DNA from: an uncultured Muribaculaceae bacterium
Lineage (GTDB): Bacteria > Bacteroidota > Bacteroidia > Bacteroidales > Muribaculaceae
Length of the DNA: 64,000 bases
Assembly (NCBI GenBank): GCA_910585275.1
Contig: CAJUCW010000018.1
Span: 1 to 64,000 of the forward strand
Direction: 5' to 3'
Shown here one piece after another: positions 33,365-42,362 of the stretch. The position numbers were made by a program, and so were the translations under genes. The notes beneath the pieces were generated by a model. That model worked only from the letters and a program-made list of their open reading frames with translations, did no database searches and was not told where the DNA came from. Numbering within the stretch: the first letter of the stretch is position 1; every line of letters begins with the position of its first letter.

Positions 33365-34177
33365 ATGTTGGAAACAATCCGCGAAACGGCGGCTTTCATA
33401 CTCAAGGAAATCGGCACCGCCCCCGACACCGCAGTAATACTGGGAACGGGACTCGGCGACCTGGTGAATCATATAGAGATAACGAAAGAACTGGCATATA
33501 AGGATATCCCGAACTTTCCGGTCTCGACTGTAGAGGGACACAGCGGAAAGCTTATTTTCGGTAATCTCGGAGGTAAGTATATAATGGCGATGCAGGGCCG
33601 TTTCCATTATTACGAAGGCTACGACATGAAACAGGTGACATTCCCTGTGAGAGTCATGAAGGAGCTTGGTGTAGGCACTCTTTTCGTGAGCAATGCGGCA
33701 GGCGGAATGAACAAGGAGTTCCGTGTTGGCGACGTGATGGTTATTACCGACCATATCAATCTTTTCCCGGAGAACCCACTTCGTGGGAAGAATTACGAAG
33801 AGCTCGGGCCTCGTTTCCCGGCTATGACGGAAGCCTACAGCAGCGGCCTGATAAATATGGCAGACGATATAGCAAGAGAGGAAGGAATAAGGCTTATGCA
33901 TGGTGTTTATGTCGGCACGCCCGGCCCCACTTTCGAAACCCCGGCCGAATATGAATATTTCCGCATCATCGGCGGCGACGCCGTGGGGATGTCAACCGTT
34001 CCGGAAGTGATTGTAGCCAATCATGCGGGGATGACGGTCTTCGGAGTTTCCGTCATCACTGACCTCGGCGGAAAGGACGTGAAGGAAGTGCCGACCCACG
34101 AGGAGGTGCAGAAGGCAGCCGTCAAGGCGCAGCCCGTGATGACGAAAATTATCAAGGAGATGCTTTCGCGCATTTAA
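33365..34177 (+). CDS. Purine-nucleoside phosphorylase, trimeric type
   Basis: 270 residues from ATG at 33365, chosen because MLETIRETAAF aligns with the family N-terminus and GGAAAAGACA precedes it; in-frame upstream starts at 33353 and 33266 add unlikely residues. ILGTGLGDL is the phosphate loop, GRFHYYEG and SNAAGGMN the purine/phosphate sites, and EMSTVPE-type GMSTVPEVIVANH carries ribose-binding Met. It cleaves purine nucleosides with phosphate (salvage). Confidence 0.93.
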   Translation: MLETIRETAAFILKEIGTAPDTAVILGTGLGDLVNHIEITKELAYKDIPNFPVSTVEGHSGKLIFGNLGGKYIMAMQGRFHYYEGYDMKQVTFPVRVMKELGVGTLFVSNAAGGMNKEFRVGDVMVITDHINLFPENPLRGKNYEELGPRFPAMTEAYSSGLINMADDIAREEGIRLMHGVYVGTPGPTFETPAEYEYFRIIGGDAVGMSTVPEVIVANHAGMTVFGVSVITDLGGKDVKEVPTHEEVQKAAVKAQPVMTKIIKEMLSRI

Positions 34178-34259
34178 ATGCCGATATATATATAATGAAA
34201 ATTGTTCGCCGGACGCTGACCGCAATGGGAGGGGTCCGGCGCTTGAATAAGGAATTTAT

Positions 34260-35348
34260 ATGGACTATAATCAGACTGAAATATCGAGCCTCGGGGAATT
34301 CGGACTTATCGAACATCTCACCAAAGAATTCCCGATTGTTAACAGCCAGACCAAGAAAGGGGTGGGCGACGACGCCGCCATCCTGAATTTCGGTGACAAG
34401 GATGTGCTCGTAACCACCGACCTTTTGCTGGAAGGTATCCATTTCGACCTTCGTTACGTGCCGCTCAAGCATCTCGGCTACAAGGCTGCGATTGTGAATT
34501 TCAGTGATATTTATGCCATGAACGGCACACCGCGCCAGATTACAGTGAGCCTTGGTGTGTCGAACCGTTTTACGGTGGAGCATCTCGAAGCCCTTTATTC
34601 CGGCATACGCCTGGCGTGCGAAATTTATGGCGTGGATATGGTGGGAGGCGACACGAGCGCCTCTGTGACCGGGCTTGTAATAAGCATAACATGTCTGGGC
34701 GAGGCAAAGGCTGAGGATGTGGTGACTCGCTCGGGGGCAAAGCCAACCGACATTATCTGCGTGAGCGGCGACCTGGGAGCGGCCTTCATGGGCCTTCAGC
34801 TTCTCGAGCGCGAAAACGCGGTTGCCGCCGGCCAAAAGGATTTCCAACCTGATTTCGCCGGGAAAGAATACATTCTTGAGCGCCAACTTAAGCCCGAAGC
34901 GAGAAAAGATATTGTGGAAGCCCTGCGCAAGGAGGGAATCAAGCCAACGTCGATGATCGACGTGAGCGACGGGCTTTCGTCGGAGCTGCTTCACATCTGC
35001 AAGGATTCGAGCACGGGATGCCGTGTTTATGAAGACAAAATACCAATTGACTACCAGACAGCGTTGATGGCAGAGGAATTCAACATGAATCTTGTAACCG
35101 CCGCCATGAACGGTGGCGAGGATTACGAGCTGTTGTTTACTGTGCCTATCACCGATCATGAAAAGATAGAGAAGATGAAGGGCGTGAACATGATCGGATA
35201 TATCACCAAACCAGAACTCGGATGCGCCATGGTGAGCCGCGACGGAGCAGAAATCCCCATCAAAGCCCAGGGATGGAACGCCTTTCTTTCCGAGAAAGGT
35301 GAAGGAAGCGAAGATGCAAGCCTTTCAGAAGCCGCTTTGGGGAAGTGA
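34260..35348 (+). CDS. thiL: Thiamine-monophosphate kinase
   Basis: 362 residues, a little longer than usual (about 345) because of a Glu/Ser-rich tail of 20 residues. GVGDDAAIL (N-terminal metal loop), DLLLEGIHFDL, MNGTPRQ, VGGDTS and MIDVSDGLSSEL are ThiL/PurM-fold signatures; NGGEDYELLF is the ATP/thiamine site. It makes thiamine pyrophosphate from TMP. Last gene of the sppA-lpxK-PNP-thiL cluster; 83 bp after PNP. Confidence 0.94.
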   Translation: MDYNQTEISSLGEFGLIEHLTKEFPIVNSQTKKGVGDDAAILNFGDKDVLVTTDLLLEGIHFDLRYVPLKHLGYKAAIVNFSDIYAMNGTPRQITVSLGVSNRFTVEHLEALYSGIRLACEIYGVDMVGGDTSASVTGLVISITCLGEAKAEDVVTRSGAKPTDIICVSGDLGAAFMGLQLLERENAVAAGQKDFQPDFAGKEYILERQLKPEARKDIVEALRKEGIKPTSMIDVSDGLSSELLHICKDSSTGCRVYEDKIPIDYQTALMAEEFNMNLVTAAMNGGEDYELLFTVPITDHEKIEKMKGVNMIGYITKPELGCAMVSRDGAEIPIKAQGWNAFLSEKGEGSEDASLSEAALGK

Positions 35349-35427
35349 AAATGGCGTATTTAATAAGGTTTAAGCACGTTGAAGATTATTTAACAGTGTA
35401 GATGGAAATTTTTAAGTTAATAAATAC

Positions 35428-35435
35428 TATTTTTG
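35428..35435 (+). promoter_or_regulatory. -7 element for the Bat operon
   Basis: TATTTTTG, exact consensus, 50 bp before the moxR ATG. No TTTG lies at the right distance upstream, so confidence is limited; the context (end of thiL, A+T-rich 137-bp gap) fits an operon promoter. Confidence 0.5.
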
Positions 35436-35485
35436 CATTTGAAAAATTCCATTATAGAAATAATAATAAGTGAAAATATATAAGT

Positions 35486-36481
35486 ATGAACGAAACAGTG
35501 AATATCAGAGAGTTGAATGATCTGATTGCTTCTAAGAGCAGTTTTGTAAGCATGATTCGCAGTGGCATGGACCGTCGCATCGTCGGACAGAAGCATCTTG
35601 TCGATTCGTTGCTCATAGCGCTTCTCTGCAATGGCCATGTCTTGCTGGAAGGCGTGCCGGGGTTGGCGAAAACTCTTGCAATCAAGACTCTCGCAGGTCT
35701 TGTGGATGCAAAATACAACAGGATCCAGTTCACTCCCGACCTTCTTCCTGCCGACGTGATAGGCACCCTCATATATAGTATTAAGAATGAGAGCTTCGAA
35801 GTGAAGAAAGGTCCTATTTTCGCAAATTTCGTACTTGCCGACGAAATCAACCGCGCCCCTGCCAAAGTGCAGAGTGCGCTTCTTGAAGCCATGCAGGAGC
35901 GCCAGGTGACAATCGGGGAGGAAACATTCCCTCTCGACAAGCCTTTCCTTGTGATGGCCACCCAGAACCCGATAGAACAGGAAGGCACTTATCCGCTTCC
36001 TGAAGCCCAGACGGACCGTTTTCTCCTAAAGGTGGTAATAGGTTATCCCAACAAGGAAGAGGAGAAGGCCATTATCCGTCAGAACATACATGGGGTGTTG
36101 GATCCGATTGTGCCGGTAGTGAAGCCGGCGGAGATTCTCGAAGTCCAGAAAATCGTTGAAAAAATTTATATCGACGAGAAAATCGAGAATTATATAGTGG
36201 ATATCGTATTTGCCACCCGTGAACCCTCCAAGTTCGGCCTTTCCGACCTTCAGGGCATCATCTCCTACGGAGCGTCGCCCCGTGCGTCGATAAGCCTTGC
36301 ACTCGCTTCAAGGGCGTATGCATTCCTTCAGGGTAGGGGATACGTTATTCCGGAAGACGTGCGTGCCGTCTGCCATGACGTGATACGCCACAGAATCGGT
36401 CTTTCATATGAGGCGGAGGCCAACAATATCGGTGCCGACGAGGTAATCACCGCCATACTCGACAAGGTGGTGGTGCCTTGA
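35486..36481 (+). CDS. MoxR-type AAA+ ATPase
   Basis: 331 residues, standard MoxR length. Walker A GVPGLAKT (about 56-63), Walker B FVLADEINRAP, sensor 1 MATQNP and the arginine-bearing AQTDRF. MoxR ATPases act as chaperones loading partners with von Willebrand (VWA) domains; here DUF58 and the BatA/BatB VWA proteins follow. It opens the aerotolerance operon. Confidence 0.95.
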   Translation: MNETVNIRELNDLIASKSSFVSMIRSGMDRRIVGQKHLVDSLLIALLCNGHVLLEGVPGLAKTLAIKTLAGLVDAKYNRIQFTPDLLPADVIGTLIYSIKNESFEVKKGPIFANFVLADEINRAPAKVQSALLEAMQERQVTIGEETFPLDKPFLVMATQNPIEQEGTYPLPEAQTDRFLLKVVIGYPNKEEEKAIIRQNIHGVLDPIVPVVKPAEILEVQKIVEKIYIDEKIENYIVDIVFATREPSKFGLSDLQGIISYGASPRASISLALASRAYAFLQGRGYVIPEDVRAVCHDVIRHRIGLSYEAEANNIGADEVITAILDKVVVP

Positions 36482-36496
36482 TTATTGATTTAAATT

Positions 36497-37375
36497 ATGG
36501 ATGCTAAAGAACTGCTTCAGAAAGTAAGGAAAATCGAGATAAAGACCCGCGGGCTAAGCCAGAATATTTTTGCTGGCGAATATCACACTGCCTTCAAGGG
36601 ACGAGGCGTAATCTTTTCCGAGGTTAGGGAATACCAGCCCGGCGATGACATACGCGATATCGACTGGAACGTCACGGCAAGGCAGAACAAACCTTTCGTG
36701 AAGGTTTATGAGGAGGAGCGGGAGCTGACCATGATGCTTCTCATTGACGTGAGCGGAAGCAGCGACTTCGGAGCCGTCGGCGATGAGAAAAAAGAGATTA
36801 TAGCGGAAATAGCCGCCACCCTTGCCTTCTCCTCGATTCAGAACAATGATAAGGTCGGAGTGATATTCTTTAGCGACAGAATCGAGAAATTCATTCCCCC
36901 GAAAAAAGGGAAGAAACATATCCTTCTGATTATCCGTGAGATTATCGACATGAAGCCACAGAGCAGGGGCACGGATATCGACGTGGCGTTGAAATTTATG
37001 ACTAATGCCTTGAAGAAAAGATGCACGGCGTTCATGCTCAGCGATTTTATTGACGACCATGATTATTTCTCAAGTATGTCGATAGCCAACAGGAAGCACG
37101 ACCTTGCCGCCATCCAGGTCTATGACAAGCGTGATGCAAGGCTCCCGGACGTGGGTCTTGTGAGGGTGAGGGACATGGAGACCGGAGCCGACCGTTGGAT
37201 CGACACCTCGTCGGCGCGTGTGCGCAAGGCTTTCGACAAGGCGTGGTATGAACGCCAGCAAAAATTGTCGTCGGTTACCGGCCGTTGCGGCGTTGACCTT
37301 GCTTCCATATCGACCGACGAGGATTATGTGAAAGCTCTTCTCGCCCTTTTCAGAAACCGAAGTTCGGTGAGGTAG
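36497..37375 (+). CDS. DUF58 protein with degenerate VWA fold
   Basis: 292 residues. GRGVIFSEVREYQPGDDIRDIDWNVTAR is split here into its key parts: EYQPGDDIR and DIDWNVTAR, the DUF58 signature. A VWA-like domain follows with a MIDAS D-V-S-G-S (about 82-86). No membrane helix. It sits 15 bp behind moxR, the usual partnership; probably a cytoplasmic regulator or assembly factor for the Bat complex. Confidence 0.93.
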   Translation: MDAKELLQKVRKIEIKTRGLSQNIFAGEYHTAFKGRGVIFSEVREYQPGDDIRDIDWNVTARQNKPFVKVYEEERELTMMLLIDVSGSSDFGAVGDEKKEIIAEIAATLAFSSIQNNDKVGVIFFSDRIEKFIPPKKGKKHILLIIREIIDMKPQSRGTDIDVALKFMTNALKKRCTAFMLSDFIDDHDYFSSMSIANRKHDLAAIQVYDKRDARLPDVGLVRVRDMETGADRWIDTSSARVRKAFDKAWYERQQKLSSVTGRCGVDLASISTDEDYVKALLALFRNRSSVR

Positions 37376-37380
37376 TTTAA

Positions 37381-37443
37381 ATGCATAATCCATAATGCAT
37401 AATGCATAATGCATGATTAATAATGATGTGGCATGCATAATGC
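37381..37443. repeat. CATAATG tandem repeat in the Bat operon
   Basis: At least five 7-bp units, three of them contiguous and exact (37391-37411), the rest degenerate, in the 134-bp gap between DUF58 and the next gene. Same unit as at 16873-16904. Confidence 0.8.
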
Positions 37444-37509
37444 AGAGTTTACGATTGGTTGTCGTTGAAATCCAGTAGATGGCATATCGTCTATATTATT
37501 CATTAAAAG

Positions 37510-38538
37510 ATGAGTCGAAGATTTAAGACCATATTAATTGCGTTGACTTTCCTTTGCACGTTGAACTTCGCGTCGGCAAAGGTGACTGTAACCGCCAAGC
37601 TCGATTCCGTGAACCTCCTCATGGGCAATATGACCACGCTTGGTCTTGAGGTGGTGCAGGACAAAGGTAAGCCCGGCGGCTTCCCTATGTTCAGGAACGT
37701 AGATCCCTCTCTGGGATATGTAGGTGTGTGTGGAGACAGTATCGAGCTTCGCACCTCGTTCAAAGCCGATACTGTGGAGCTCGGTTCCGGCAGAATACAG
37801 ATTAACTATAAGGTTCCTCTCCAGGCGTTTGATTCCGGCACTTATCGTTTGCCGGAGTTCGTCTATGTCTCCGAGAGCGATACGGCCCGTTCGAATGCCT
37901 TGACCCTTCAGGTGGTGCCCGTGAAGGTTACCGCCGACGACCCTATTGCGGGTTTCGCACCTGTGGCTGAACCGGAAGGGAAAAAATTCTTTGACTTTGT
38001 GCCTGACTGGCTGGCCGATTTCTGGTGGATAATAATTATCGCTGTGGTCGCTATCGCCGCTTTCATCTGGGCCATGAGAAGATACAAGAAAGAGGGTACG
38101 GTGCTCAAGAAGAAACCCGAACCGACTCCCTACGAGACTGCAATGAAGAACCTTCGCGAGCTTAAGGCGCGCAATTTGTGGGAGCAGGGGATGGAGAAGG
38201 AATATTTCACTCGCCTGACCGATATCCTCAGAATCTATCTCGACAAGAGGTTTGGCATCAACGCCATGGAAATGACCACGCGGGAGATTATGGACAGACT
38301 CTATGAAAGCGACGTTAAAGACAAGCGCGATTATGTGCGCCAGATTCTTTCGGTGGCTGATTTCGTGAAGTTTGCAAAGGTCCGTCCCCTTCCTGCCGAC
38401 AATATCGCTGCTTATGAGAATGCCGTGAAATTTGTGGAGGAAACCAAACCGGAACCGATAGCCGACGATTCCGATAAAGAGAAGGACGTCGATGTTGCCG
38501 CCGGCGGCAAGAAGACTGCGAAAGGAGGTGGTAAATGA
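37510..38538 (+). CDS. Bat-operon membrane protein, unknown function
   Basis: 342 residues. Signal peptide 1-23, a beta-rich periplasmic domain (about 25-145), one transmembrane helix (about 172-195, WWIIIIAVVAIAAFIW) and a cytoplasmic helical part with LTDILRIYLDKRFGINAMEMTTREIMDRL. The cytoplasmic motif is typical of DUF4381-like proteins located between DUF58 and BatA genes. The last ~30 residues are Lys/Asp/Gly-rich. Its stop overlaps the batA start (ATGATG), implying coupling. It probably belongs to the Bat complex; no enzyme motif. Confidence 0.8.
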   Translation: MSRRFKTILIALTFLCTLNFASAKVTVTAKLDSVNLLMGNMTTLGLEVVQDKGKPGGFPMFRNVDPSLGYVGVCGDSIELRTSFKADTVELGSGRIQINYKVPLQAFDSGTYRLPEFVYVSESDTARSNALTLQVVPVKVTADDPIAGFAPVAEPEGKKFFDFVPDWLADFWWIIIIAVVAIAAFIWAMRRYKKEGTVLKKKPEPTPYETAMKNLRELKARNLWEQGMEKEYFTRLTDILRIYLDKRFGINAMEMTTREIMDRLYESDVKDKRDYVRQILSVADFVKFAKVRPLPADNIAAYENAVKFVEETKPEPIADDSDKEKDVDVAAGGKKTAKGGGK

Positions 38539-39512
38539 TGCTCAAATATCCCGGCCTTTTATGGCTTTTCCTGATTTATGTTCCGCTGATTGCATGGTAT
38601 GTTTGGAAGCATCGCAATTCCAATCCATCGCTGGGCATCTCTTCTGTAAAACCGGTGGTGAAGTTGCCGGTGTCGTGGAAGGTGGTGGCCATGCATGTGT
38701 TTTTCGCCTTGCAGCTTGTGGCGATAGGGTGTATGATAGTGGCTTTATGTCGCCCTCAGACCCACGACCATATGCGCACGTCGAGAATCGAGGGAACCGA
38801 CATTGTGCTTGCCCTTGACATTTCGGGGAGTATGACGGCAAAAGATTTCGAACCTTCGAGATTTGCAGCCGCAAAAGACGTGGCAACGAAATTCGTGAAT
38901 CTCCGCACCAACGACAATATCGGCTTGGTGGTTTTTGCAGGCGAAAGTCTCTCGCTTATGCCTCTTACCAATGACCGTGCTGCTCTGATGAACGCCATAA
39001 GGCAGGTGGAGATGGGTGAACTCAACGACGGCACCGCCATCGGCGACGGCCTTACGAGTGCCATCAACCGAATCGCTTCGGGCAAGGCGAAGTCGAAAAG
39101 TATCATACTTCTCACCGACGGAACCAACAATGCGGGCGACGTGCCACCTTCGACGGCAGCCCAGATTGCCAAGCAGAAAGGAATAAAGGTCTATACCATC
39201 GGTGTTGGCACCAACGGCTCGATACAGATTACCGACCCTTACGGTTTCTCCACCACCACGATGGAAACTAAAATAGACGAAGCGTCGCTCAAGCAGATTG
39301 CGTCGCTCACCGGCGGCAAGTATTTCAGAGCCACCGACGAGAAGATGCTCCAGGACGTGTTCGAGGAGATTGACAACCTTGAAAAGACTGTGCTTGACGT
39401 TGACCGCTTCACGCAGACCGACGAAAACTTCATGCCTTGGATTCTCGGGGCATTGTGTGCGTTCGGATTGGCCCTTTTGATGCGTTATACGGTTTTGAGG
39501 AGAATTCCTTAA
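38535..39512 (+). CDS. batA: BatA, VWA-domain aerotolerance protein
   Basis: 325 residues: two N-terminal membrane helices (about 6-20 and 50-72), a VWA domain (about 88-280) with MIDAS D-I-S-G-S-M, and a C-terminal helix. It overlaps the previous gene by 4 bp. In B. fragilis bat genes were linked to survival of oxygen exposure; the molecular role, a MoxR-dependent membrane complex, is inferred. Close relative of BatB, the next gene. Confidence 0.93.
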   Translation: MMLKYPGLLWLFLIYVPLIAWYVWKHRNSNPSLGISSVKPVVKLPVSWKVVAMHVFFALQLVAIGCMIVALCRPQTHDHMRTSRIEGTDIVLALDISGSMTAKDFEPSRFAAAKDVATKFVNLRTNDNIGLVVFAGESLSLMPLTNDRAALMNAIRQVEMGELNDGTAIGDGLTSAINRIASGKAKSKSIILLTDGTNNAGDVPPSTAAQIAKQKGIKVYTIGVGTNGSIQITDPYGFSTTTMETKIDEASLKQIASLTGGKYFRATDEKMLQDVFEEIDNLEKTVLDVDRFTQTDENFMPWILGALCAFGLALLMRYTVLRRIP

Positions 39513-39550
39513 ATCCGGTTAAGTGAAATAAAGTAAATCAGATATTCGCA

Positions 39551-40600
39551 ATGTTCAGTTTTGCATATCCCAAACTCCTCATGTTGCTCCTTCTTGTGCC
39601 GGCGTTCGTAGCACTTTATGCTTGGGCGCGCTATGCCAGGGCCAAAAACCTGCGCAAATTCGGCAAACCGAAGGTGCTCGCCCCTCTCATGCCTGAGGAG
39701 TCGCCGTATAAACCCCCAATCAAAATTACACTCCAGATGCTTTCCCTCGCCTTGATTGTCATAGCCTTTGCAAGGCCGTGGGGAGGGGTGAAGGATGAAA
39801 AGACAGTAAAAGAAGGGATTGAGGTGGTTATTGCCGTTGACGCCAGCAACTCCATGCTTGCTTCGTCAACATCCGAAGAGAAGGGGATTGACCGTATGCG
39901 CACCGCCAAACTTATCCTCGAAAAATTGATAAACCGTCTTGACAACGACCGTGTTGGCCTGATAGTGTATGCCGGCGACGCTTATACGTTGATTCCTGTT
40001 ACGAGCGATTATGTTTCGGCAAAGATGTTTTTGAATTCGATTGATCCTTCGCAGATTTCAAACCAGGGAACCGACATGACCGCGGCAATCGACATGGCGA
40101 CGAAATCGTTTAGCGAAGACAAGAAAATCGGCAAGGCAATCATATTGATAACCGACGCCGAAGACCTTGAAGACCGTCAGAGCGTGATGGACGCTGCCAA
40201 AGCAGCTGCCAAGAACGGCATACAGCTTGATGTGGTGGGACTTGGCACCACCACTCCGGTGCCTATCCCGTTGAAAGGGGGCGGCTATCTGATAAATCCG
40301 GAGACAGGAGAACCTGTCCGCACGGCACTCAACGAAGACCTTGCCACTGAAATAGCTTCGGCAGGAAAGGGAATATACGTAAATGCTTCGAACAATGATG
40401 CGCTGAATGAACTTGACAAGCAACTCGATACCGTCAAAAAGACGGCACTCGAATCGAGCTTTTCCGCTATACATGACGAGCTTTTCCCGATTTTCGTTTG
40501 GATTGCGCTCGCACTTATCGTGCTCGACATATTCGTGCTCGACCGTAAAATCGGATGGCTCGATAAAATCACTTTTTTCAAAAAGGAGGAGAAAAGATGA
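39551..40600 (+). CDS. batB: BatB, VWA-domain aerotolerance protein
   Basis: 349 residues, same layout as BatA: N-terminal helices, VWA domain with MIDAS D-A-S-N-S-M (about 97-102) and a C-terminal transmembrane helix (about 312-330). Overlaps batC by 4 bp (ATGA). A BatA/BatB pair is the norm for the operon. Confidence 0.93.
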   Translation: MFSFAYPKLLMLLLLVPAFVALYAWARYARAKNLRKFGKPKVLAPLMPEESPYKPPIKITLQMLSLALIVIAFARPWGGVKDEKTVKEGIEVVIAVDASNSMLASSTSEEKGIDRMRTAKLILEKLINRLDNDRVGLIVYAGDAYTLIPVTSDYVSAKMFLNSIDPSQISNQGTDMTAAIDMATKSFSEDKKIGKAIILITDAEDLEDRQSVMDAAKAAAKNGIQLDVVGLGTTTPVPIPLKGGGYLINPETGEPVRTALNEDLATEIASAGKGIYVNASNNDALNELDKQLDTVKKTALESSFSAIHDELFPIFVWIALALIVLDIFVLDRKIGWLDKITFFKKEEKR

Positions 40601-41382
40601 AAAAAACGATTATACTGACTTTTGCATGTCTCTTTTTGCTTATATTCCCTTGGAACGTGGCTTCGGCGCAAACCGAATCAAACCGCAAGGAACGCAACGC
40701 TATCACGGCCGGCAACAAGCTATATAACGAGGGGCGCTACCGGGCCGCCATGAAGAAATATCAGGAGGCTATGAAACTGAACCCTAATTCCGCATCGGGA
40801 AGATATAACCTCGGACTATCGCAAATACGCCTCGGAACCAACCCTTCCGACACGAGCCAAGCTGCCAAGAACATGCTCAAGGAGGGGTTGACACAGATGG
40901 AGCTCGTCTCGAAAATGGGGAGCGAGCGTCCGCAGCTTGCCGCTCGCGCCAACTATAATTTAGGAAACGTGGCTTTCGACAGCGAAGACTATTCCAATGC
41001 CCTTAATTTCTACAAGCAGTCGCTTCGCCTTAATCCCGACGACGCGGCAGCAAAGCGAAACTTGCGCATTACCCAGTTGAAGCTGCAAAACCAGAACCAG
41101 GATAAAGACCAGGACAAAAACAAAGACCAGAACAAGGATCAGGACCAGAAACAGGATCAAAACAAAGAGCAGCAACAAAACCAGAATCAGAACCAGGACC
41201 AGAATCAAAATAAAGACCAGAACAAAGACCAAAAACAGCAGCAACCCGACATCAACCAGCAGACTGCCGACCAGATTCTCAAGGCTATGGAGAATAAGGA
41301 GAATCAGACCCGTGCGAGAGTCAACACCGGCAACCAGGGCGACAAGAGCACAGGGAGAAACCGTTCAAGAAAAAATTGGTGA
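40597..41382 (+). CDS. batC: BatC, TPR protein with Asp/Asn/Gln/Lys-rich region
   Basis: 261 residues. Signal peptide 1-24. Two to three TPR units: ITAGNKLYNEGRYRAAMKKYQEAM (split: NKLYNEGRYRAAMKKYQ), then a unit near 118-150 (ANYNLGNVAFDSEDYSNALNFY). Residues about 165-218 are low-complexity repeats of N/D/Q/K (DKDQNKDQ style), which is exceptionally Gln- and Asn-rich. The TPRs probably bind BatA/B or peptidoglycan-associated partners in the periplasm. Translationally coupled to batB. Confidence 0.9.
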   Translation: MKKTIILTFACLFLLIFPWNVASAQTESNRKERNAITAGNKLYNEGRYRAAMKKYQEAMKLNPNSASGRYNLGLSQIRLGTNPSDTSQAAKNMLKEGLTQMELVSKMGSERPQLAARANYNLGNVAFDSEDYSNALNFYKQSLRLNPDDAAAKRNLRITQLKLQNQNQDKDQDKNKDQNKDQDQKQDQNKEQQQNQNQNQDQNQNKDQNKDQKQQQPDINQQTADQILKAMENKENQTRARVNTGNQGDKSTGRNRSRKNW

Positions 41383-41383
41383 T

Positions 41384-42298
41384 ATGTCGGGAAAAGGTGT
41401 CATATTGGTTCTGTCGGTTCTTATGGCGTCGCTATTCCCGATTCCTTCCTTGGGAAAAGGACGGGAGGCGTCGTCTCCTTTCCTGGAATCGAGGGTGGAA
41501 CGTGAAAAGGTGGTGGAAGGGGAACGCCTTATATATGAGGTGGTGCTCTATGTGCCGGAAGCTAACGTTGCCGGAGTAGAGACCGTGGTTGCGCCCGGTT
41601 TTTCCCCGCTTCCGTATAAAAAGTCTTCCCCCGATTCCGGTTTCGGAAGAACCCGTAAGGACGGGAAGGATTATTATACGGCTGTAATTGACCGTTATTT
41701 TGTAGGTTTCAACGAGAAAGGAAAGTTTCCGGTGAAAGGAGGACGCTATAGGGTAGGCATCAATCATCCGGTGCAGGTGAATGATCCTTTCTGGGGGCCT
41801 TCGGTGCGCAACCGTATGGAGGTAGTGGAACTTCAGGCCCCTGATGTGGCGGTGAGGGTCAGTGCGCTTCCGGAGAAAGGGAAGCCGGATTCTTTTACCG
41901 GAGCGGTTGGCGATTTCCAGATGAGCGCGGTTCTTCCGTCCGGGAATATAAGGGCGGGGGAAGACGCATATATGATTGTGAACATCTCCGGCGACGGCGA
42001 CCTCACGGACGTCGCGCTTCCGGAGATAAGGAAAACTTTTCCGGAGGGATTGCAGTTTAAATCTATGACGGATTCGCGCACCCACTATGTGAAAAACGGG
42101 CGTCTCGGATCTGAAGTTGAAATCGAGGTGGTATTCTTTCCGAAGAAATCAGGCACCTTTACACTCGACGGATTGGAATTCACTTTTTATAATTCCACAC
42201 TTGGAAAATATGAAACCGCCGTGGCCCCTCCTCTTGTAATAGAGGTTGAAGAGTCGATACCGGGCAAGGACGGTTCTTCCGCTACAATGGACATATAA
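41384..42298 (+). CDS. BatD-like protein, short paralogue without membrane anchor
   Basis: 304 residues from the ATG at 41384, one base past the batC stop; an upstream frame from 41312 overlaps batC heavily and gives an unlikely start. Signal peptide 1-24. The body has the BatD-type beta-sandwich repeats (VEGERLIYEVVLYVPEAN; GDFQMSAVLPSGNIRAGEDA; FPKKSGTFTLDGLEFTFYN). It stops after the last beta-domain and lacks the C-terminal helix and cytoplasmic part of BatD. It looks like a second, soluble BatD in tandem with the full-length gene next to it. Confidence 0.8.
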   Translation: MSGKGVILVLSVLMASLFPIPSLGKGREASSPFLESRVEREKVVEGERLIYEVVLYVPEANVAGVETVVAPGFSPLPYKKSSPDSGFGRTRKDGKDYYTAVIDRYFVGFNEKGKFPVKGGRYRVGINHPVQVNDPFWGPSVRNRMEVVELQAPDVAVRVSALPEKGKPDSFTGAVGDFQMSAVLPSGNIRAGEDAYMIVNISGDGDLTDVALPEIRKTFPEGLQFKSMTDSRTHYVKNGRLGSEVEIEVVFFPKKSGTFTLDGLEFTFYNSTLGKYETAVAPPLVIEVEESIPGKDGSSATMDI

Positions 42299-42362
42299 AT
42301 ATGAATTCTCTTCCAATCGTTCCTCTATAAGTTAGTCTCTTCCTCTATAACCTGAAAAGACA

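Noticed and set aside
34152..35159. 335-codon minus-strand open frame opposite thiL
   Set aside because: No recognisable motif; thiL on the other strand has all family signatures. Long antisense frames are common in this GC range.
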